Below, piece by piece: positions 44,573 to 52,614 of a stretch of 64,000 nucleotides of DNA. The translations under genes were made by a program, and so were the position numbers. This DNA is from Emticicia sp. BO119 (GTDB lineage: Bacteria > Bacteroidota > Bacteroidia > Cytophagales > Spirosomataceae), in NCBI RefSeq assembly GCF_013912375.1, contig NZ_JACETV010000001.1, positions 1,178,001-1,242,000 on the forward strand, written 5' to 3'. The notes beneath the pieces are model-generated. The model was not told the origin of the DNA, did no database searches, and worked only from the letters and a program-made list of their open reading frames with translations. Position 1 is the first letter of the stretch; each line of letters starts with the position of its first letter.

Positions 44573-45124
44573 CTATTGCTGACTCTGCGCTTGTCCAAGT
44601 TTGATTAAGCAAAAAACGGCATAGTTAATAATATCCTGATACCCGGCTTTAATGCCCTCCGAAACAATTGTCTTGCCCTGGTTATCTTCTATCTGTTTTA
44701 TTCTGAATAGTTTCATCAGAATAATATCGGTCATTGAACTTACCCGCATATCGCGCCATGCTTCACCGTAATCGTGATTTTTGTTGAAAAGCAATTCCAT
44801 TACCTCACCAATTTCCTGATTGTACAATTCATGCAATTCCTCAAACGGAATTTCGATTTTGGTGTTATCAATCAGTTTTTGCTGTATAAGTGCCATAACA
44901 CAATAATTGATAATACCTATAAATTCTGGTACTTCCCCCTCATCAACCTTACTGAATCCGTTATTCTGAATTGTTCTGATACGTTGGGCTTTTATAAAAA
45001 TCTGATCCGTAATACTTGGAAGCCGGAGTATCCGCCAGGAAGTCCCATAATCTTTGTTTTTTTTCTCGAAAAGCTCCTGACAAATTTTTATAATATTTCG
45101 GTATTCGATTTCGGTCTGGTTCAT
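44573..45124 (-). CDS. DUF1599 family protein
   Basis: The 183-residue protein is two tandem copies of a DUF1599 unit (now called nucleotide modification associated domain 1). Each has a KKNKDYGTSWR-like or KNHDYGEAWRDMR motif: the first at ~20, the second at ~115, each followed by SxTDxIxxKxxRI(K/R)xIxxNxG. The function is unknown; the fold was predicted to act on nucleotides. It is divergent from folP and upstream of the BT_3928-like gene, the order seen in many Bacteroidota. The ATG at 45124 fits the usual start. Confidence 0.9.
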   Translation of the reverse strand: MNQTEIEYRNIIKICQELFEKKNKDYGTSWRILRLPSITDQIFIKAQRIRTIQNNGFSKVDEGEVPEFIGIINYCVMALIQQKLIDNTKIEIPFEELHELYNQEIGEVMELLFNKNHDYGEAWRDMRVSSMTDIILMKLFRIKQIEDNQGKTIVSEGIKAGYQDIINYAVFCLIKLGQAQSQQ

Positions 45125-45182
45125 GCCCGCACTCCAAAAAAGGATAAATTTAAGGATTTCTGAATATAATAGTCTATTATTG

Positions 45183-45190
45183 CAAAACTA
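45183..45190 (-). promoter_or_regulatory. -7 element for DUF1599
   Basis: Minus-strand TAGTTTTG matches TAnnTTTG, 59 bases before the start. On the plus strand, TATTATTG at 45176-45183 is a one-mismatch candidate for folP. Confidence 0.4.
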
Positions 45191-45213
45191 TAAAACTTCG
45201 GCACTATAAACAA

Positions 45214-46089
45214 ATGTCATTTGAGTTTAACCATACAAAAAGCTATCAGATGAAGCTTCCTGGTGGACACCTATTTGATTTATCTGAACCTAAAGTAATG
45301 GGTGTACTTAATATCACCCCTGATTCTTTTTTTGCAGGAAGCCGTTATGAACCTGACTCTCAGTTAGTTATTGATACGGTTGCAAAAATGATAAATGATG
45401 GAGCCAGTTTTATTGATATTGGTGGGTACTCAACCCGTCCGAATGCCAGAGAAATCAGTGTAAGTCAAGAAAAAGATAGGGTTTTGCCCATAATTGAGGC
45501 AATTATTAAACATTTCGATAATCCCATTATCTCTATTGATACTTTTCGTAGTGAGGTTGCTAAAGCAGCTATTTTAGCAGGTGCAGCTATTATTAACGAT
45601 ATTTCGGGCGGAAATTTAGACGTGGAAATGTTTCAGACTGTTGCAGACCTCGAAGTACCTTATATATTAATGCACAGCCGGGGGAACCCTGAAACAATGA
45701 CCAGCCTTAATCAGTACAGAAATGTAACGATTGATGTTATTAGTGAATTGCAAAGTAAAGTTTTCGAATTAAGGAAATTAGGGGTAAAAGACATCATTAT
45801 TGATCCAGGGTTTGGCTTTGCCAAAGGGCCAAAACAAGGTTTTGAAATGATGCGGAGTTTATCGGCTTTTGAGATTTTTGACTTACCGTTACTCATAGGT
45901 ATTTCAAGGAAATCAATGATTTATAAGACACTTAATATAGATGCCGGTGCTGCATTGAATGGAACTACTGCCCTTCATATGATAGCCTTGATCAACGGCG
46001 CACACATATTAAGAGTTCATGATGTAAAAGAGGCTGTTGAAGCAATAAAATTATTTGAAGCTACCTACTTGCAACCACATTTCGGATAA
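45214..46089 (+). CDS. folP: Dihydropteroate synthase
   Basis: FolP joins p-aminobenzoate to dihydropterin pyrophosphate in folate synthesis. The 291-residue TIM-barrel protein shows MGVLNITPDSFFAGSRYE, DIGGYSTRPNA (pABA loop, with Arg), SIDTFRSEVAKAAI, NDISGG, IIDPGFGFAKG and ISRKSMI. All pterin and sulfonamide-site residues seem present. It is divergent from DUF1599 and its 3' end overlaps the convergent SdpI-like gene by 29 bases. An in-frame ATG at 45250 would also give a good protein; 45214 is kept because the frame before it is open and near the promoter candidate. Confidence 0.95.
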   Translation: MSFEFNHTKSYQMKLPGGHLFDLSEPKVMGVLNITPDSFFAGSRYEPDSQLVIDTVAKMINDGASFIDIGGYSTRPNAREISVSQEKDRVLPIIEAIIKHFDNPIISIDTFRSEVAKAAILAGAAIINDISGGNLDVEMFQTVADLEVPYILMHSRGNPETMTSLNQYRNVTIDVISELQSKVFELRKLGVKDIIIDPGFGFAKGPKQGFEMMRSLSAFEIFDLPLLIGISRKSMIYKTLNIDAGAALNGTTALHMIALINGAHILRVHDVKEAVEAIKLFEATYLQPHFG

Positions 46090-46678
46090 GACGTATAACA
46101 ATACCGTAGAAAATAACCGCACCAATAAATACCAGCCCCCAGGAAACCAACCGGCTCTCGGTAAAAGACAAGAAGAAAACTGTGCCAGCGATACCTACCC
46201 AGAAAAACAAGCGAGCAGTAAATCGCTGTAATTGACGGTAATTTTTTTCTTCGTAATCTCTTGAGAACCAGCCATTACCAGCAAACGCACTGCTTGGATG
46301 GAGATTAGATTGAAAGTTGCCACTGGCAAATAAAAATAATGATAGAGCCACACCAAGATAACGCGGTGGAATGCTTTCACCCTCTGAATAGTGCAGGATA
46401 TAGTAAAAGAGAATAAAACCTAAGGCCGCAAGATAAGACGACCAGATGAGCCTGATGCGTTTGTCACTTCGTATTAAAAAATCTGCATTGGGTTTCTTGC
46501 TATCTAAATATTGCATAATTAATGGCAAAAAATAGAAAAGCATCGTAGCAAAACAATATAATAGTATAACTCTGGTTTGCCCCGCAAGCATTTCAGGATT
46601 CCAACTGAATAGCAAATAAATAAAGGGGGCTAATGCGATGCCAATAATCAGGATTTCGAATAACAATTTGCGTTTCAT
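46061..46678 (-). CDS. SdpI-like membrane protein
   Basis: The 205-residue protein has five or six membrane helices: a DUF1648-like N-terminal pair (ILIIGIALAPFIYLLF, IYL), then the SdpI/YfhL domain with the GNF and NGWF landmarks in ASGNFQSNLHPSS and FAGNGWFSRDYEE (~145-170). This is a degenerate version of the family's GNYxPxxxxNxFIGIRTPW pattern. SdpI of Bacillus gives immunity to the SDP killing factor and binds SdpR, its repressor; an SdpR-like gene lies immediately upstream here. The TTG at 46690 is ignored in favour of the ATG at 46678. Confidence 0.75.
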   Translation of the reverse strand: MKRKLLFEILIIGIALAPFIYLLFSWNPEMLAGQTRVILLYCFATMLFYFLPLIMQYLDSKKPNADFLIRSDKRIRLIWSSYLAALGFILFYYILHYSEGESIPPRYLGVALSLFLFASGNFQSNLHPSSAFAGNGWFSRDYEEKNYRQLQRFTARLFFWVGIAGTVFFLSFTESRLVSWGLVFIGAVIFYGIVIRLIRNVVASR

Positions 46679-46721
46679 GACAGTCTGCAATTAGATAGTT
46701 GTGTACGCTACAGTATCGTTT

Positions 46722-47033
46722 TCAATCGGTAATTGTACGGGGATTTACTTGCAGACGGATTCTTGGTTTTTCGGTCGGGGCGGGTTTAAACTGAATAAAC
46801 CAGGCAAGAATTTCGTCCATCACAGTCATATTCAAAGAATAATAAATAAACTGTCCCTTTTTTACAGAGGCTACCAGATCAGCCTGTTTCAGTAAGTCGA
46901 GGTGATGAGAAATACTTGGTTTGGTCATGTCGAAGCGTTCAGCAATGTCGCCAGCAGTCATATCGCCGTCTTTAAGCATCTCTAAAATTTCACGGCGAGT
47001 AGAGTCGTTTAATGCTTTAAATAAATTATTCAT
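46722..47033 (-). CDS. ArsR-family repressor (SdpR-like)
   Basis: The 103-residue winged-helix protein has the ArsR core NLFKALNDSTRREILEMLKD, GDIAERFDMTKPSISHHLDLLK and ASVKKGQFIYYSLN, in this order. It closely follows the autorepressor SdpR subgroup (no metal-ligand cysteines). A longer frame begins 33 bases up, but the ATG at 47033 gives the canonical N-terminus. It is 43 bases before the SdpI-like gene, so it forms an operon with it. In Bacillus SdpR represses the pair until SdpI, engaged by toxin, captures it at the membrane. Divergent from the thrA leader. Confidence 0.9.
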   Translation of the reverse strand: MNNLFKALNDSTRREILEMLKDGDMTAGDIAERFDMTKPSISHHLDLLKQADLVASVKKGQFIYYSLNMTVMDEILAWFIQFKPAPTEKPRIRLQVNPRTITD

Positions 47034-47046
47034 TGGTATTAAATGA

Positions 47047-47061
47047 CAAATAAGTTTATTG
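47047..47061. promoter_or_regulatory. Possible SdpR operator
   Basis: CAAATAA-G-TTTATTG is an imperfect dyad (5 of 7 pairs) just upstream of the SdpR-like start. ArsR-type repressors use such AT-rich dyads, but chance is possible. Confidence 0.25.
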
Positions 47062-47199
47062 AACAAATGTTAAGGTACGAATTAATGAATAAATTCTGGA
47101 ATATTCAAATTTTATTGCTTAAATATTTAGATAATCTTCTAAATGGAAGTTAGATAGCCGAGACAATTCTTTGAAAAACACAATTTTATAGCTTAATAC

Positions 47200-47229
47200 C
47201 TTGAAATCGTATATAAATCATTATATTTG
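47200..47229 (+). promoter_or_regulatory. thrA promoter
   Basis: CTTG (47200-47203), an 18-base spacer, then TATATTTG (47222-47229): a good match to the Bacteroidota consensus. Transcription should start near 47235, giving a leader of about 205 bases. The 409-base gap up to 47033 holds this, the terminator at 47251-47283 and no coding frame. Confidence 0.6.
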
Positions 47230-47250
47230 CAGACACTTCATCAATATACA

Positions 47251-47283
47251 ACCCCATTCTTAACAGAAGTGGGGTATTTTTTT
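47251..47283 (+). terminator. Intrinsic terminator inside the thrA leader (candidate attenuator)
   Basis: ACCCCA-TTCT pairs with AGAA-g-TGGGGT: 10 bp with one bulged G and a TAAC tetraloop, followed by ATTTTTTT. It starts about 16 bases after the predicted transcription start and points toward thrA. No plus-strand gene lies upstream whose end it could serve, since the neighbour is the divergent SdpR gene. Confidence 0.75.
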
Positions 47284-47442
47284 AAGAATACAAGCAATGA
47301 TGGTTTGGGAATAAAAGCGGTTTAACGGGTTGCGAATTAGTGAATATCTGAAAAAAATAATTTTTAACGATACTAAAAACCATACTGCAATTATTTGTTT
47401 ATCATTCGCCGTTCATCATTAATTACTCAATGATTTAAGATA

Positions 47443-49902
47443 ATGAAAGTTTTAAAATTTGGAGGTACTTCTGTAGGAACAGTAGAAAGTATAAATCAGG
47501 TTATTCAGATTATCAAAGAAAACCTTGATGAGGGCCTTAAAATTGCAGTAGTATATTCTGCGATGGGTGGGGTAACCAACCGTCTGATTGAAGTAGGAAA
47601 AATGGCATCTGCCTCAGACCTTGAGTATCTGGAACAGCTCCGCACATTAGAAGAACGCCATTTTAATGCGGTGAGAGGTCTTATAGATATAAAAAATCAA
47701 AGCGGAGCAATTGCTAAGGTTAAAGGCTTATTCAATGAACTTGAAGACTTGTTAAGGGGTGTTTTCCTGATTAAAGAGTTATCTTTACGTACCCTTGATT
47801 TGATAGTTAGCTTTGGAGAAAGGTTATCAACTACAATCATCACAGAAACACTTAAGAACAGGGGCATTGATGCGGAATTTTTAGATTCACGTAAGGTAAT
47901 AAAAACCAACGATGTATTTGGATATGCAGATGTGAATTTTGAATTAACAAATGAACTGATCCGCAAGCATTTTGCCCAGACTAATAAACTGCAATGTATT
48001 ACCGGATTTATAGGTTCTACAATTGACGGAGTAACAACAACCCTTGGTCGGGGTGGCTCCGATTACTCTGGTTCTATTTTTGGTGCAGCCCTGAACGCAG
48101 CGATTATCGAGATATGGACTGACGTAAACGGAATGATGACAGCAGACCCTCGTAAGGTAAAAAATGCTTTTACAATACCAACCATTACTTATGCAGAGGC
48201 AATGGAATTATCGCACTTCGGAGCAAAAGTAATCTATCCCCCAAGCCTGACACCCGCTTTTTATAAGAATATCCCAATCAAGATTCTGAATACCTTTGAT
48301 CATAAGCATACGGGAACTTTTATAAGTAAAACTGCTGAAACCAAAGAGTATTCAATTACCGGAATTTCGTCTATTGACGATATTGCTTTGGTAAACCTGC
48401 AAGGAGGCGGAATGATTGGAGTAGCAGGTATCTCTGCCAAATTGTTTTCCATTCTGGCAAAAAATAAAATCAGTGTTATTCTTATTTCTCAGGCATCATC
48501 AGAACATTCCATCTGTTTCGCAGTAGATCCAAAATCTGCTTATGGTGTAAAAGAAATATTAGAAGAAGGGTTTGCCACTGAAATAGCACAAGGACTACTC
48601 GATAATATAACTATAGAACAAAACTTATCGGTGTTGGCAGTAGTAGGAGAGGGCATGAAGTCGAGTTCAGGTATTTCAGGTAAATTATTCTCTGTACTCG
48701 GTAAAAACGGTATTAACGTTGTTGCTACAGCTCAAGGCTCGTCAGAGCTCAATATATCTGTAGTTATCTACAAAAAAGATATTGGCAAAGCCCTGAACGC
48801 CATACATGAAACATTCTTTCAGGTTGATGGTCTTACTCTCAATCTGTTTTTAGTGGGTGCTACCGGGTTAATAGGTAGTACGCTTTTACGCCAGATTCGT
48901 GAGCAAAGAGATTATCTGAAATCACGCAAGAATCTTAATATCAGGTTGGTAGGTATTACCAATACCAGAAAAATGCTTTTAGATGAAACTGGAATTAGCC
49001 TTGAAAACTGGAAAGAGGAATTATTAGAAAATGGTGAAATTGCAAATATTGGTTCATTTATATCTGATGTACAGGATTTAAACCTACCTTATAGTGTATT
49101 TGTGGATTGCACCGCTGACAAAAATATTGTACAATACTATTATTCATTGCTAAGTGCCAGCGTTTCAATTGTAACTCCTAATAAGGTAGCCAATTCAGGT
49201 AAGTTCGAACAGTATTTTATGTTGCAGAAAGCAGCCCAAAAGCATGGAGTAAAATTTCTGTACGAAACGAACGTAGGGGCTGGTCTGCCAATTATCAATA
49301 CTTTACAAGGCCTGATAACCAGCGGCGATAAGATTCATAAAATTGAGGCGGTATTATCCGGTACATTGGCATATATCTTCAATAATTTCAAGTCAGGTGA
49401 CAGGTTTGTGGATGTGGTTCGTGAAGCCAAAGCCAAGGGTTATACCGAGCCTGATCCAAGAGATGATTTAAGTGGACAAGATGTTGCACGGAAAATATTG
49501 ATTTTATCAAGAGAATGTGGTTTGAAATTAGAGCCTGATGATGTGAAAATCATTAATCTGTTGAATGACGCTTGTCTGCAAGCAAAAACGGTTGATGAGT
49601 TTTTTGTGGAGTTAGAAAAAGATAACAGCAGATTTGAAAAACTCCTGGCAGAAGCAGAAGCAAAAGATGAAGTACTAAGATACATAGCAACTTTAGATGA
49701 AGAAAAGGTGACTATTGAGCTGAAAACCGTTGGACGTACGCATCCATTCTTTAATCTGGCAGGTTCAGAAAATATTGTTTCTTTTACAACCGAGCGTTAT
49801 AAACACAATCCACTGGTTATAAAAGGACCCGGTGCAGGAGCAGAAGTAACGGCCTCTGGTGTTTTTGCAGATATCATGAGCATTAGTAGCTATTTGGTGT
49901 AG
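47443..49902 (+). CDS. thrA: Bifunctional aspartokinase/homoserine dehydrogenase
   Basis: The fused enzyme catalyses the first and third steps from aspartate to threonine, methionine and isoleucine. The 819 residues show the kinase start LKFGGTSVGTVES (residues 4-16), ITGFIGS and GRGGSDYSGSI, two ACT domains (~315-460; SVILISQASSE and INVVATAQGSSELNIS) for allosteric control, and the homoserine dehydrogenase with LFLVGATGLIGSTLL (NAD site, ~465), ETNVGAGLPII and DPRDDLSGQDVARKIL. The length fits E. coli ThrA. No thrB or thrC follows, so it is a single gene ending at a terminator. Its leader has a premature terminator. Confidence 0.97.
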   Translation: MKVLKFGGTSVGTVESINQVIQIIKENLDEGLKIAVVYSAMGGVTNRLIEVGKMASASDLEYLEQLRTLEERHFNAVRGLIDIKNQSGAIAKVKGLFNELEDLLRGVFLIKELSLRTLDLIVSFGERLSTTIITETLKNRGIDAEFLDSRKVIKTNDVFGYADVNFELTNELIRKHFAQTNKLQCITGFIGSTIDGVTTTLGRGGSDYSGSIFGAALNAAIIEIWTDVNGMMTADPRKVKNAFTIPTITYAEAMELSHFGAKVIYPPSLTPAFYKNIPIKILNTFDHKHTGTFISKTAETKEYSITGISSIDDIALVNLQGGGMIGVAGISAKLFSILAKNKISVILISQASSEHSICFAVDPKSAYGVKEILEEGFATEIAQGLLDNITIEQNLSVLAVVGEGMKSSSGISGKLFSVLGKNGINVVATAQGSSELNISVVIYKKDIGKALNAIHETFFQVDGLTLNLFLVGATGLIGSTLLRQIREQRDYLKSRKNLNIRLVGITNTRKMLLDETGISLENWKEELLENGEIANIGSFISDVQDLNLPYSVFVDCTADKNIVQYYYSLLSASVSIVTPNKVANSGKFEQYFMLQKAAQKHGVKFLYETNVGAGLPIINTLQGLITSGDKIHKIEAVLSGTLAYIFNNFKSGDRFVDVVREAKAKGYTEPDPRDDLSGQDVARKILILSRECGLKLEPDDVKIINLLNDACLQAKTVDEFFVELEKDNSRFEKLLAEAEAKDEVLRYIATLDEEKVTIELKTVGRTHPFFNLAGSENIVSFTTERYKHNPLVIKGPGAGAEVTASGVFADIMSISSYLV

Positions 49903-50030
49903 TCTTGAACTCCGATTTTCCTGATTGTTTAGTTTCAGGTAACAAGCTTTTATGAAATCATTTCAAAATCCTGATTTCGGTGTAATCATCAAATCAGTTA
50001 AATCAAAGGTCTGGATATTCCTCAATAAAA

Positions 50031-50062
50031 AAGCCTCCTGGATTCAACCAGGGAGGCTTTCT
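50031..50062. terminator. Terminator between thrA and the esterase gene
   Basis: AAGCCTCC-TGG pairs with CCA-GGGAGGCTT, with a small bulge and a 6-base loop; the tail is TCTTGT. It lies between convergent stops at 49902 and 50084. Confidence 0.75.
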
Positions 50063-50083
50063 TGTATTTATATATATCGATAG

Positions 50084-51043
50084 TTAATTTCGTGTATTAT
50101 CGTCACCAAAGAAGACCAGAGTTTTATCAATGGTTTCGCTTAATAACATCCATTCGTGTCCTTGCTCAGGATAGAAGTTGTAAGAATTGATAACAGCATT
50201 GGCTTGGAGTTGCTGTCTTAAAAATTCTCCCTGATCAGACGGGATAAAGTCATCTTTACCACCATAAAACATAATAGTTGGAGGAGAAACTTTAGTTACC
50301 TGATAGCGTGGACTGGCCCTTTTAAACGCGTCAGGATTAGTACTATAGGGCTGGCCTATTAAATTTTCAATGTCCTGTCCGAATTCCCCTACACGTATTT
50401 TATCTGAGGTAAGGTCTATTGGGGCAGCAATCACAGAAATACCTTTCACATATTTCGATTTATCTACTGTATAAGAATAAGCCAAGGCTAAATGTCCTCC
50501 TGCGCTTGCCCCGATAAAGTAAATTTTATCAGAGAAACTATACTGCTGCCGCATCGAGAGAATCTTATTGATAAGTGTACCTAAATCCTGTATTTGCTGA
50601 TCATATTTAATACCATTCTGGAATGTAAGGCGGTAGTTGGCGTTTACAATTACCCAGTTGTCTCCCTTATCTTTAATCTGGCTTACATAGTTTTTCATGA
50701 AACCTTTATCTAACTCTTTCCATGATCCTCCATGGAGAATTATAACAACTTTTGTTTTAGTAGGAGACCTTTTGGCTGGTATATGAATATCAAACTTTTG
50801 CAGGTCGTCCGGTCCGTAAGCCTGGTGCATCAGATCTTGTGCAGTTGCTTCAATATAATCTGATTGGGGAGGGTTATTCGGATTAGTCGGGGTTGTTGGA
50901 GTTGTCGGATTATTAGTACCAGTAGTAGTGGTATCAGTCTGAGTTTTATCATCTTTCGATGGTTTCAGGTCTTCTATTACCTCGCATGAACTAAGAGTAA
51001 TCAGAGAGAAAGTTATAAGGAATCCATATATGATACTTTTCAT
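50084..51043 (-). CDS. Lipoprotein alpha/beta hydrolase (esterase)
   Basis: The 319-residue protein has a lipoprotein signal (FSLITLSSC, Cys at ~20) followed by a Thr/Pro/Asn-rich linker of about 40 residues (~30-65) like a flexible stalk. The hydrolase domain shows the oxyanion motif ILHGGSWKELD, the nucleophile elbow GASAGGH (Ser at ~180), the acid in GGKDDFIP and the catalytic His in EQGHEWM. This HGG-GxSxGG set is that of the HSL/BD-FAE-like carboxylesterases. It is probably anchored in the outer membrane and cleaves carboxylic esters, perhaps on polysaccharides. It is single and convergent to thrA. Confidence 0.85.
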   Translation of the reverse strand: MKSIIYGFLITFSLITLSSCEVIEDLKPSKDDKTQTDTTTTGTNNPTTPTTPTNPNNPPQSDYIEATAQDLMHQAYGPDDLQKFDIHIPAKRSPTKTKVVIILHGGSWKELDKGFMKNYVSQIKDKGDNWVIVNANYRLTFQNGIKYDQQIQDLGTLINKILSMRQQYSFSDKIYFIGASAGGHLALAYSYTVDKSKYVKGISVIAAPIDLTSDKIRVGEFGQDIENLIGQPYSTNPDAFKRASPRYQVTKVSPPTIMFYGGKDDFIPSDQGEFLRQQLQANAVINSYNFYPEQGHEWMLLSETIDKTLVFFGDDNTRN

Positions 51044-51249
51044 GATTTTAATTATTTAGATGTGTGCTGTGATTCTTATAAGTTGTGTTCAAAAATGTAT
51101 TCCAAATATTAACTAAAACGTAAAAATAGAAAATTATGTTTTTATGGGGAAAATATTCCTCATAATGTGTTGCAAAATTGATAAATCAGGGTTTAATGAG
51201 AAATTAGAGATATTTTTAAATTATACTTCTGACATTTAGGAGAAAACCC

Positions 51250-51257
51250 TAATTTTG
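51250..51257 (+). promoter_or_regulatory. -7 element for aroA
   Basis: TAATTTTG matches TAnnTTTG, 41 bases before the TTG start; no clear -33 element. Confidence 0.45.
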
Positions 51258-51297
51258 CACTTCAAATCAGATTAGACGACAAACCACTACTCATATT

Positions 51298-52542
51298 TTG
51301 GAAAAAGTAATTCTCTACAAAAATTCGCAGGTATTTGACGTAAAAATTCAGTTAGCCTCTTCAAAATCAGAAAGTAACAGGGCATTAATCCTTAATGCTT
51401 TATCAGGCTTTAAAGGAGACTTGCAAAATCTTTCTTCAGCCCGCGATACCCAGACCATGATTCGGTTGCTTCAGTCAACTGAACCAGTTGCTGATGTTAT
51501 CGATGCGGGAACAACCATGCGATTTTTAACAGCCTATTTCGCGGCCACTAACCAACGCAAGAGCATGACAGGTACTGCCCGTATGTGTGAACGACCTATT
51601 GGAATATTGGTAGAAGCCCTGAAGTCGATCGGAGCAGAGATTGATTACAGGCAAAAAGAGGGGTATCCACCCTTGCAAATAAATGGATTGAGTGAACAGA
51701 AAAATAATGAAATAACTATAAGAGGAGATGTGAGTAGTCAGTATATCTCGGCTTTAGTGATGATTGCCCCAACCTTACCTAAGGGGCTGACAATTCATTT
51801 AACAGGCGATTTAGGCTCGATACCTTATATTAAAATGACTCTTGCCCAGATGAAAGCCTTTGGCGTAGAAGTAGAAGCAGACTGGAACAAGAAACTAATT
51901 AGTGTTGCACCACAGGATTATGCCCCGACCCGTTATCAGGTAGAATCCGATTGGTCAGGAGCAAGTTATTGGTATAGTATAGTAGCTTTAGCTACTTTTG
52001 AAGATACTAAAGTTGAATTATTAGGATTAAAAGAAAATTCTCTTCAGGGAGATAGTGCAATAGTAGAAATAATGGCTCAGTTAGGTGTAAAAAGCACATT
52101 TACTAAAGATGGAGTTTTATTAACGAAAATTCCATCACAACAAAAGCTTGCATGGGATTTTACTAATTGCCCGGATTTAGCGCAGACAGTAGCAGTTACT
52201 TGTGTGGCCAAGGGTATAGAAGCTACCTTTACAGGGATTGAAAGCCTTAAAATAAAAGAAACTGACCGGATAACAGCCTTACAGAACGAACTTAAAAAGT
52301 TTGGGGGTAGCATGACAGAGATTGTAACTAATACTGAATATAAAGTATCGGGGTCAGGATTTATATCTGGTAGTAGTGATATAACCATTGCTACTTACGA
52401 TGACCACCGTATGGCTATGGCCTTCGCACCATTAGCTATGCTTGCAGATGTAACGATCGAAGAGCCACACGTAGTAGTGAAATCTTACCCGAGTTTCTGG
52501 GACGATATAAAGAAAGTTGTTTCAATCGAACAACCAGCCTGA
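51298..52542 (+). CDS. aroA: 3-phosphoshikimate 1-carboxyvinyltransferase (EPSP synthase)
   Basis: EPSP synthase joins phosphoenolpyruvate to shikimate-3-phosphate. The 414-residue protein has SKSESNRALILNAL (phosphate-binding Ser/Arg), DAGTTMRFLTAY (in place of the common NAGTAMR), RPIGILVEALK, GDVSSQYISALVM and KIKETDRI-like LKIKETDRITAL with the final DDHRMAMAFAPL. The set marks a full and active enzyme, with an unusual DAGTTMRF variant. The start is TTG at 51298, as no ATG lies upstream in frame before the promoter. It ends at a terminator that overlaps the pyrB promoter. Confidence 0.95.
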   Translation: MEKVILYKNSQVFDVKIQLASSKSESNRALILNALSGFKGDLQNLSSARDTQTMIRLLQSTEPVADVIDAGTTMRFLTAYFAATNQRKSMTGTARMCERPIGILVEALKSIGAEIDYRQKEGYPPLQINGLSEQKNNEITIRGDVSSQYISALVMIAPTLPKGLTIHLTGDLGSIPYIKMTLAQMKAFGVEVEADWNKKLISVAPQDYAPTRYQVESDWSGASYWYSIVALATFEDTKVELLGLKENSLQGDSAIVEIMAQLGVKSTFTKDGVLLTKIPSQQKLAWDFTNCPDLAQTVAVTCVAKGIEATFTGIESLKIKETDRITALQNELKKFGGSMTEIVTNTEYKVSGSGFISGSSDITIATYDDHRMAMAFAPLAMLADVTIEEPHVVVKSYPSFWDDIKKVVSIEQPA

Positions 52543-52553
52543 TGATTTTTATT

Positions 52554-52584
52554 AGCCCCTTTTGTGTATTGGGGCTTTTTTTTT
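52554..52584 (+). terminator. Terminator after aroA
   Basis: AGCCCC pairs with GGGGCT (6 bp, 11-base loop), followed by nine T. It lies 12 bases after the aroA stop and overlaps the pyrB promoter. Confidence 0.85.
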
Positions 52585-52591
52585 AATTTTG
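52561..52591 (+). promoter_or_regulatory. pyrB promoter, embedded in the aroA terminator
   Basis: TTTG (52561-52564), a 19-base spacer, then TAATTTTG (52584-52591) is the best consensus match in the window. The -33 box is in the terminator loop and the -7 box starts at the last T of its tail. The ATG is 24 bases on. Confidence 0.65.
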
Positions 52592-52614
52592 CCAAACATA
52601 CTTCTCTAATTAAG

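Noticed and set aside
47292-47315. Leader peptide after the thrA terminator hairpin
   Set aside because: The only short frame starting with ATG there gives a few residues without Thr or Ile and lies downstream of the terminator.
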